From assembly GCF_003945545.1 (NCBI RefSeq), contig NZ_CP029617.1:3359001-3423000 (forward strand): a stretch of DNA of 64,000 nucleotides, in the 5' to 3' direction. Every line of letters starts with the position of its first letter. The first letter of the stretch is position 1. Source of the stretch: Streptomyces sp. WAC 01529. Its GTDB lineage: Bacteria; Actinomycetota; Actinomycetes; Streptomycetales; Streptomycetaceae. Made by a program: the position numbers and the translations under genes. The notes below the pieces were generated by a model that did no database searches, was not told where the DNA came from, and saw only the letters and a program-made list of their open reading frames with translations. Of this stretch, positions 58,486 through 64,000 are shown piece after piece.

Positions 58486-59397
58486 CTACATCTCCTCGGT
58501 GACGTAACGGCGAAGCCAGGCCTTGAAGTCCGGCCCCAGATCTTCACGTTCGCACGCGAGTCTGACAATGGCACGCAGATAGTCACCCCGGTCGCCGGTG
58601 TCATAGCGGCGGCCCTTGAAGACGACGCCGTGCACCGGGCCGCCCACCTTCTCGTCCGCGGCGAGCTGCTGGAGGGCGTCGGTGAGCTGGATCTCGCCGC
58701 CGCGCCCGGGCTCGGTCGTGCGCAGCACGCCGAAGATGTGGGGGTCCAGGACATAGCGGCCGATGATCGCGTAGTTGCTGGGGGCGTCGGCGGTGTCGGG
58801 CTTCTCGACCAGGTCGGTGACCTTGACGACGTCGCCGTCCTCGGTGGCCTCGACGGCGGCGCAGCCATAGAGGTGGATCTGCTCCGGGGCCACCTCCATG
58901 AGGGCGATGACGCTGCCGCCGTGCCGCTCCTGGACCTCGATCATGCGGGCGAGGAGGGGGTCGCGCGGGTCGATGAGGTCGTCGCCGAGGAGGACGGCGA
59001 ACGGCTCGTGGCCGACGTGCGGAGCCGCGCACAGGACGGCGTGACCGAGCCCCCTGGGGTCGCCCTGGCGGACGTAGTGCATCGTCGCGAGGTCGCTGGA
59101 CTCCTGGACCTTGGCGAGGCGCGCCTCGTCGCCCTTCTTCAGGAGGGCCGACTCCAGTTCGTAGTTGCGGTCGAAGTGGTCCTCCAGCGGGCGCTTGTTG
59201 CGGCCCGTGATCATGAGGACGTCGTCGAGACCCGCGGACGCGGCCTCCTCGACCACGTACTGGATCGCCGGCTTGTCGACGACCGGCAGCATCTCCTTGG
59301 GGGTCGCCTTGGTGGCCGGCAGGAAGCGGGTGCCGAGCCCTGCCGCCGGAATGACCGCCTTGGTGATCCGGGGGTGGGGGGCGTGAGACTCAGTCAT
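58486..59397 (-). CDS. galU: UTP-glucose-1-phosphate uridylyltransferase
   Basis: 303-residue nucleotidyltransferase making UDP-glucose. N-terminal KAVIPAAGLGTRFLPATKATPKEMLPVVDKPAIQ is the full signature. Others are AVLLGDDLID, VEKPDTADAPSNYAIIGRYVL and the last GRRYDTGDRGDYLRA. The ATG lies 6 nt after a TATGGT hexamer on the minus strand (59404-59409), suggesting a leaderless transcript. It heads galU-moeA-moaC-mogA-GNAT. Confidence 0.96.
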   Translation of the reverse strand: MTESHAPHPRITKAVIPAAGLGTRFLPATKATPKEMLPVVDKPAIQYVVEEAASAGLDDVLMITGRNKRPLEDHFDRNYELESALLKKGDEARLAKVQESSDLATMHYVRQGDPRGLGHAVLCAAPHVGHEPFAVLLGDDLIDPRDPLLARMIEVQERHGGSVIALMEVAPEQIHLYGCAAVEATEDGDVVKVTDLVEKPDTADAPSNYAIIGRYVLDPHIFGVLRTTEPGRGGEIQLTDALQQLAADEKVGGPVHGVVFKGRRYDTGDRGDYLRAIVRLACEREDLGPDFKAWLRRYVTEEM

Positions 59398-59490
59398 GCG
59401 GCCACCATATCCGGTACGTATGTGCGGAATCTGCGTATCCGGATAATTCATTGGCATATGCGCCGACCAGGAAGGATTTGTGAATACCCC

Positions 59491-60105
59491 ATGAGCGGAA
59501 CCGAGGCCGAGGGCCAGCCAACCAAGCGCGAGTTGCGGCGAGGCCTCCTCGCGGTGAGAAGCGGGTTGACTGCGGATGACGCGCGGAAGGCGTCGGCGGC
59601 CCTCGCCGAGCACGCGCTGGAGCTCACGGAACTGGCCGGCGCGCGGACGGTCGCGGCGTACGTCTCGGTGGGGAGCGAGCCCGGCACGCGCGTACTGCTC
59701 GATGCCCTCCACGCGCGCGGGACGCGCGTTTTGCTGCCCGTACTGCTCCCCGACAACGACCTGGACTGGGCGGCCTACGAAGGCCGGGGCTCCCTCGTCC
59801 GCGTGCGGCACCAGGGGAAGATCGAGCTGCTCGAACCCTCCGGAGCGCGGCTCGGCCCGCAGGCCGTCCTGGAGGCGGACGCCGTGCTGCTGCCGGGGCT
59901 CGCGGTGGACGAGCGCGGGGCCCGGCTCGGGCGTGGCGGCGGGTCGTACGACCGGGTCCTCGCCCGCCTTGAGCGCTCGGGCGCCGATCCCGCGCTCGTG
60001 GTGCTTCTGTACGACCGTGAAGTGGTCGCGCACATCCCCGCGGAGGCGCACGACCACCCCGTGCACGCCGTCGTGACGCCGTCGGGGGTGCGCCGCTTCC
60101 GCTGA
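59491..60105 (+). CDS. 5-formyltetrahydrofolate cyclo-ligase
   Basis: 204 residues. It has KRELRRGLLAVRSGLTADDARKASAAL near the start and the ATP/folate motif LLPGLAVDERGARLGRGGGSYDRVL, the family signature. It makes methenyl-THF from 5-formyl-THF. The ATG at 59491 (MSGTEAEGQPTK) fits the family N-terminus; an upstream ATG at 59458 is possible. It is divergent from galU. Confidence 0.92.
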   Translation: MSGTEAEGQPTKRELRRGLLAVRSGLTADDARKASAALAEHALELTELAGARTVAAYVSVGSEPGTRVLLDALHARGTRVLLPVLLPDNDLDWAAYEGRGSLVRVRHQGKIELLEPSGARLGPQAVLEADAVLLPGLAVDERGARLGRGGGSYDRVLARLERSGADPALVVLLYDREVVAHIPAEAHDHPVHAVVTPSGVRRFR

Positions 60106-60129
60106 ACCCCGGATGACCCCCCGGAACGC

Positions 60130-60167
60130 CGAAAGGGCCCTCCACGCGTGCGTGGAGGGCCCTTTCG
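60130..60167. terminator. bidirectional terminator
   Basis: An 18-bp perfect inverted repeat (60130-60147 with 60150-60167) of sequence CGAAAGGGCCCTCCACGC and its complement, only 2 bp between arms. It lies between the convergent cyclo-ligase and penicillin acylase genes. Confidence 0.88.
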
Positions 60168-60190
60168 GGATCTGCCGGTCCCGGTCCCGG

Positions 60191-63016
60191 TCAGGGACGC
60201 AGGACCAGCTTGTCGCTCGTGCCCTTCTCGACCACCTTGTCCGTGTAGGCCCACGGGAGGAGTTCGCCCTTGGCCCACTTGTCCGTCTGGTCGGTGTAGT
60301 GCGCGTTGTACGCGTGCCCCGAGGCACCGGTGAGGTTGATCCACTTGGACTTGTCGAAGTCCTTGAGGTTCACCACCATGCGCATCGACGGCACCCAGAT
60401 CACGCCGTAACCGCCCGCCGCGTTCCAGCCGGTGGCGTTGACCGCCGCCTCGCCGCCGCCGAGGTTCCAGGGGCCGCGGTTGAGCACGTACTGCAGCCAG
60501 CCGGGGCCCTCGGTGCCGAGCGTCTGGTTCTTCAGCTGGAGGCGGTGCAGACGGCCCCAGCTCCAGGTGTCGGCGTCCTTGCCGAGCTTGGCCGTCAGGT
60601 CCCAGCGCGCGTCCTCAAGAGCCCGCTTGAACAGCTGGTCGCGGTTCTTGGTCGCCTTGTCCGTACGGGTCGCGGGCGCCTTCCACCAGTCGTTGGTCTC
60701 GTCGTCGAGGATCTTGCGGACCACTTCGTAGTAGCGGTCGCCGCCGTCGGGCTGCGCCGAGTCCGCGTCGCGCTGACCGCACTCGCGCACCTTCTTGCCC
60801 TCGTCGGCGGGGCCGGTGTTGCCGGCCGGCTCGACGTTCAGGCACTGGCCCTTGACGCGCAGCTCCTTGGGGAGCTTGTTGCCGAAGGCGAGCTTGAGGA
60901 TGTTGCGCCAGACCGAGTTGAAGTACGCGGCGGCCGCCGAGTCGGCGTCCTGGGTGTAGTCCCAGCCCTCCAGGAGCTTCTGCGCCTCGCGTACGTACTT
61001 GTCCTTGACGTCGATCTTCAGCAGCTTGGGCACCAGCAGCTTGGCGATCTCACTGCTGTTGTCCATCTGCATGAGGCGCATGTCCTCGGTGGAGACCTTG
61101 CCGCCGTTCTTGATCTTCGACTGGATGAGGTCGTCGATCCGCTGGCTGCGCGCGCCGTAGCCCCAGTCCGAGGTGAGCTTGTACGGGTACTTGGCCTTGT
61201 CGCTGTCGTCGATCACGGCCTGGTTGGCGGTGACGATGTAGCCGCGCTTGGGGTCGTACTCGTAGGGCAGCGCGTCCTGCGGGATGTAACCCGTCCAGCG
61301 GTACGCGGGGTCCCAGCCGGGCGCCGGGAGCGAGCCGTCGCCCTTGCCGCGGGTCGGGATCCTGCCGGGCGCCTGGTAGCCGATGTGGCCCTTGGTGTCG
61401 GCGTAGATCAGGTTCTGCGAGGGCACTTCAAAAGAAGCGGCCGCCTTGCGGAACTGCGTGAAGTTCTCCGCCTTGTTCAGCTCGAAGACGGCGTCCATGG
61501 ACTTGCCGGGGGTCAGCGCGGTCCAGCGCAGCGCCACTCCGTAGCCGTCGCCCCGGTCGGGGGCGGCGGTGTCGACGTGGGCCTTCTTGCCGACCTTGAC
61601 CAGTTCGTCGTTGCGGTCGGAGATCAGCGGGCCGTTGTTGGTCTCGCGGACCGTGATCTTCTTCTCCTTGCCGCCCGCGACCTTGATGGTCTCCACGCGC
61701 GAGGTGAAGGGCAGCACCTTGCCGTCGTACTGGTAGCCGTCCCCGGTGAACTTCTCCAGGTAGAGGTCCGTGACGTCGGCGCCGAGGTTCGTCATGCCCC
61801 AGGCGATGTCCTTGTTGTGGCCGATGACCACGCCCGGCATGCCGGAGAAGGTGTAGCCCGAGACGTCGTACCCGCACTTGTCGGAGACCGACCGGCAGTG
61901 CAGGCCCATCTGGTACCAGACGGAGGGCAGCCGCGGTGCCAGGTGCGGGTCGTTCGCGAGGAGGGGCTTGCCGGTGATCGTGTGCTCGCCGGAGACGACC
62001 CAGGAGTTCGAGCCGATGCCGTTGCCGCTCGGGCCGAGGATCGCGGGGACCTCGTCAAGGGCGTCGGATACCCCTGAGAGCTGCGACTGGAGGCCGCCCG
62101 GGGCCTGGGCGCCACCGGCGAGGCCGGAGCCCGCTGCGCCGCCCGTACCGCCGGTGCCTGTCGCGCCGCCGGTGCCTGTCGCGCTCCCCGTGCCGGGCGT
62201 GCCGCCCGTGCCGGTCTGCGAGCCGGTGGCGGTGCCCTTGGCGTCGTACTCCTTGGTGACGCTGTCGAAGGCGCCCTCCCGCACGACGGGCTTGTTCCGC
62301 TTGAAGGGGTACTCCGGGTACAGGTCCTTGATCTGCGAGGGGCCGAGGCGGCTCGTCATCAAGGACCGGTCGATCTCGTCCTCCATGTTGCCGCGCAGGT
62401 CCCAGGCCATCGCCTTGAGCCAGGCCACGGAGTCGACGGGCGTCCACTTCTGCGGCTTGTAGTCATTGGTGAAGCCGAGCGCCGCGTACTCGACGGAGAT
62501 GTCCTTGCCGTCCTTGCCCGCGAGGTAGGCATTGACTCCCTTGGCGTACGCCTGGAGGTACTTCTTCGTCTCCGGGGAGAGCTTGGAGTCGTACTCCTTC
62601 TTCGCGACCCGGTGCCAGCCGAGCGTGCGCAGGAACTCATCGGTCTTGACCTGGCCCTTGCCGAACATCTCGGAGAGCCGCCCGGAGGTCATGTGACGGC
62701 GGACGTCCATCTCCCAGAAGCGGTCCTGCGCCTGGACGTAGCCCTGCGCCATGAAGAGGTCGGCGTCGGAATCGGCGTAGATCTGCGGGATTCCGTTTCC
62801 GTCGCGCTTCACGTCGACGGGACCCGAGAGACCATCGAGCTTGATGGTTCCCTTGGTCTGCGGGAAGGAGGCGCGCACGGTGCTGATGCTCCAGTACGCG
62901 CCGAAGCCGATGCCTCCGACGATGGCCAGGACCAGGACGATCACGACGAGTCGGGCTCGGCGCCCCTTCTTCTTGCCGGACTTATGACCGGAAGAGGCGG
63001 TGGTGTTGGAGGGCAT
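60191..63016 (-). CDS. penicillin acylase family protein, membrane-anchored
   Basis: 941 residues, Ntn-hydrolase. Lys/Arg-rich start and one membrane helix (LVVIVLVLAIVGGIGFGAYW, about 22-42), so the enzyme is held outside the cell. The autocatalytic cut should be before S336 in GIGS-N-S-W (GSNSWVVSG), the nucleophile of the beta subunit. The stretch before it (about 270-306) is a Gly/Thr/Ala low-complexity linker of TGTGG repeats. Downstream motifs include LLANDPHLAPRLPSVWYQMG and MPGVVIGHNKDIAWGMTN. The substrate may be an acyl amide or acyl-homoserine lactone. Confidence 0.93.
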   Translation of the reverse strand: MPSNTTASSGHKSGKKKGRRARLVVIVLVLAIVGGIGFGAYWSISTVRASFPQTKGTIKLDGLSGPVDVKRDGNGIPQIYADSDADLFMAQGYVQAQDRFWEMDVRRHMTSGRLSEMFGKGQVKTDEFLRTLGWHRVAKKEYDSKLSPETKKYLQAYAKGVNAYLAGKDGKDISVEYAALGFTNDYKPQKWTPVDSVAWLKAMAWDLRGNMEDEIDRSLMTSRLGPSQIKDLYPEYPFKRNKPVVREGAFDSVTKEYDAKGTATGSQTGTGGTPGTGSATGTGGATGTGGTGGAAGSGLAGGAQAPGGLQSQLSGVSDALDEVPAILGPSGNGIGSNSWVVSGEHTITGKPLLANDPHLAPRLPSVWYQMGLHCRSVSDKCGYDVSGYTFSGMPGVVIGHNKDIAWGMTNLGADVTDLYLEKFTGDGYQYDGKVLPFTSRVETIKVAGGKEKKITVRETNNGPLISDRNDELVKVGKKAHVDTAAPDRGDGYGVALRWTALTPGKSMDAVFELNKAENFTQFRKAAASFEVPSQNLIYADTKGHIGYQAPGRIPTRGKGDGSLPAPGWDPAYRWTGYIPQDALPYEYDPKRGYIVTANQAVIDDSDKAKYPYKLTSDWGYGARSQRIDDLIQSKIKNGGKVSTEDMRLMQMDNSSEIAKLLVPKLLKIDVKDKYVREAQKLLEGWDYTQDADSAAAAYFNSVWRNILKLAFGNKLPKELRVKGQCLNVEPAGNTGPADEGKKVRECGQRDADSAQPDGGDRYYEVVRKILDDETNDWWKAPATRTDKATKNRDQLFKRALEDARWDLTAKLGKDADTWSWGRLHRLQLKNQTLGTEGPGWLQYVLNRGPWNLGGGEAAVNATGWNAAGGYGVIWVPSMRMVVNLKDFDKSKWINLTGASGHAYNAHYTDQTDKWAKGELLPWAYTDKVVEKGTSDKLVLRP

Positions 63017-63205
63017 CGCTGTCCTTGCTGTCCTTACGCGAGCGGCAGGGCGGGCTGTGCTGTCGAGTGGGCGGCTCTGGGAGCGCTGGAGCAACCATAG
63101 GCGCAGGGCGTTGCGGCTCCGGACGCGGAGTCAGGAACCGGACCCCCGAAGATCGTATGCGCGTTCGAAGACATCAAGAAGGCGTTAACAATTAGGTAAG
63201 GTAAC

Positions 63206-63233
63206 GAAGTACTTGGCTCGCAAGAAGTACTTG
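63206..63233. promoter_or_regulatory. tandem GAAGTACTTG repeats before the antiporter
   Basis: GAAGTACTTG occurs twice at 63206-63215 and 63224-63233, 18 bp apart; each contains the palindrome AAGTACTT. They lie 27-54 bp before the antiporter start in an AT-rich stretch, fitting an operator of a dimeric regulator that binds two helical turns apart. Confidence 0.65.
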
Positions 63234-63259
63234 TGTGCGCGCGGCGGAAGGAACGGCCC

Positions 63260-64000
63260 CTGACTGTCCACCACCTCAACCAGCTCCTGCTCGTCTGCTC
63301 GCTCGTTCTGCTCGTCGCGGTGGCGGCGGTCCGCATCTCGTCGCGCAGCGGGCTCCCCAGCCTGCTCCTGTACCTCGGCATCGGTGTCGTCATGGGCCAG
63401 GACGGCATCGGCGACGTCCACTTCGACAACGCCGAGCTGACGCAGGTCATCGGCTACGCCGCCCTGGTCGTGATCCTCGCCGAGGGCGGCCTCGGGACGA
63501 AGTGGAAAGAGATCAAGCCCGCCCTGCCGACGGCCGCCGTGCTGTCGACCGTGGGCGTCGCGGTGAGCGTGGGCGTCACGGCGGCGGCCGCGCACTATCT
63601 GGTGGGCCTCGAATGGCGGCCCGCCCTGATCATCGGCGCGGTGGTCTCCTCCACGGACGCGGCGGCGGTCTTCTCGGTGCTGCGGAAGGTGCCGCTCCCC
63701 TCACGCATCACGGGCATCCTGGAAGCGGAGTCGGGGTTCAACGACGCCCCTGTGGTGATCCTCGTCGTGGCGTTCTCCACGGCGGGCCCCGTGGACGACT
63801 GGTACGTACTGATCGGCAAGATCGCCCTGGAGCTGGCGATCGGCGCGGCGATCGGCATCACGGTGGGCTGGCTCGGCGCCTTCGGCCTGCGGCACGTGGC
63901 CCTGCCCGCCTCCGGCCTCTACCCCATCGCCGTCATGGCCATCGCCGTCGCCGCCTACGCGGCGGGCGCCATGGCGCACGGCAGCGGCTTCCTCGCCGTC
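63260..64000 (+). CDS. CPA1-type potassium/sodium-proton antiporter, 3' end outside window, probable CTG start
   Basis: About 247 residues are visible; no stop occurs before the window end. The product starts LTVHHLNQLLLVCSLVLLVAV and has LYLGIGVVMGQDGIG, VILAEGGLGTKWKEIK and GAVVSSTDAAAVFSVL, followed by GILEAESGFNDAPVVIL; the Asp pairs are the ion-binding sites of NhaP/CvrA-type antiporters. I prefer the CTG at 63260, which follows GGAAGGA by 7 nt. The in-frame GTG at 63233 would add a charged leader. It exchanges potassium or sodium for protons. Confidence 0.9.
   Translation, partial: MTVHHLNQLLLVCSLVLLVAVAAVRISSRSGLPSLLLYLGIGVVMGQDGIGDVHFDNAELTQVIGYAALVVILAEGGLGTKWKEIKPALPTAAVLSTVGVAVSVGVTAAAAHYLVGLEWRPALIIGAVVSSTDAAAVFSVLRKVPLPSRITGILEAESGFNDAPVVILVVAFSTAGPVDDWYVLIGKIALELAIGAAIGITVGWLGAFGLRHVALPASGLYPIAVMAIAVAAYAAGAMAHGSGFLAV

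Noticed and set aside
57135..58868. Long N-terminal extension of moeA to 58868
   Set aside because: The extra residues are a shadow of galU (Arg/Ser/Pro-rich, no MoeA similarity). The TTG at 58481 with its ribosome site gives the family N-terminus.
63191..63209. Iron-box (DmdR/IdeR type) TTAGGTAAGGTAACG
   Set aside because: Only the left half matches TTAGGTTAGGCTAACCTAA; the right half does not, and an antiporter is an unlikely iron target.
1..64000. CRISPR array, prophage, IS element or secondary-metabolite cluster
   Set aside because: No regularly spaced direct repeats, cas genes, integrase, transposase, PKS or NRPS domain was seen anywhere.

Overview
This window is high-GC actinobacterial chromosome, almost certainly a Streptomyces core region. 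The signs are strong GC codon bias, frequent GTG starts, 4-bp ATGA/GTGA gene overlaps, likely leaderless promoters, and lineage genes such as an SsgA-like protein (ssgE), SepX, RpfB, Pmt and TamR. There is no phage, integrase, IS element, CRISPR array or biosynthetic gene cluster. About 61 protein genes and one tRNA-Ala(CGC) are supported. The first gene (desaturase) is cut at its 5' end and the last (cation/proton antiporter) at its 3' end by the window edges.

Layout. 1-4.8 kb: fatty-acid desaturase with a TetR regulator, a VOC protein, trans-aconitate methyltransferase tam with divergent MarR regulator tamR, an orphan LuxR regulator and a GNAT. 4.8-11 kb: galactose (Leloir) operon galT-galE-galK, a divergent sodium/solute symporter with a small membrane partner, and an orphan LuxR protein with a degenerate receiver. 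11-19 kb: two tandem membrane-anchored PQQ-type beta-propeller proteins with long Pro/Gln-rich cytoplasmic tails, an ABC-F ATPase, a Uma2-type nuclease-fold protein and an acyltransferase-3 membrane protein. 19-25 kb: the conserved actinobacterial block tatD-rpfB-ksgA-ispE, then a zinc-ribbon protein and rsmI. 25-31 kb: protein O-mannosyltransferase, two tandem penicillin-binding proteins, YbaK and EamA. 32-36 kb: GNAT, a PadR/HAAS pair, small membrane proteins and a serine hydrolase. 36-39 kb: ECF-type nickel/cobalt importer cbiM-cbiQ-cbiO with a Nur-like box, and divergent ssgE. 39-46 kb: TetR-MMPL exporter pair with twin operators, a tricorn protease and a LEA-like small protein. 46-52 kb: a three-gene flavin monooxygenase-hydrolase-SDR operon resembling mycobacterial mymA with a divergent MerR, a Tat-exported protein and exonuclease III. 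52-64 kb: a 50-residue secreted peptide, GNAT, tRNA-Ala, the division/molybdopterin-type cluster galU-moeA(glp)-moaC-mogA-GNAT-sepX, 5-formyl-THF cyclo-ligase, a penicillin acylase family protein and the antiporter.

How the genes work together. Central carbon entry (gal genes, symporter) and its side-product control (tam/tamR) lie beside cell-envelope and developmental functions (rpfB, two PBPs, pmt, ssgE, sepX). Metal uptake, efflux and redox chemistry are each paired with an adjacent regulator and a visible palindromic operator. The less ordinary points are a Nur-like box over the predicted cbiM -35, twin 15-bp palindromes before tetR-mmpL, a 20-bp palindrome before the mymA-like operon, an encoded secreted peptide of 50 residues at 52876-53028, two genes best explained by CTG starts, a very tight G-quadruplex motif, and five copies of a dispersed hairpin repeat. 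I did not find a clearly new multi-gene system; the best candidates for new biology are the propeller pair, the small peptide and the operator sites.
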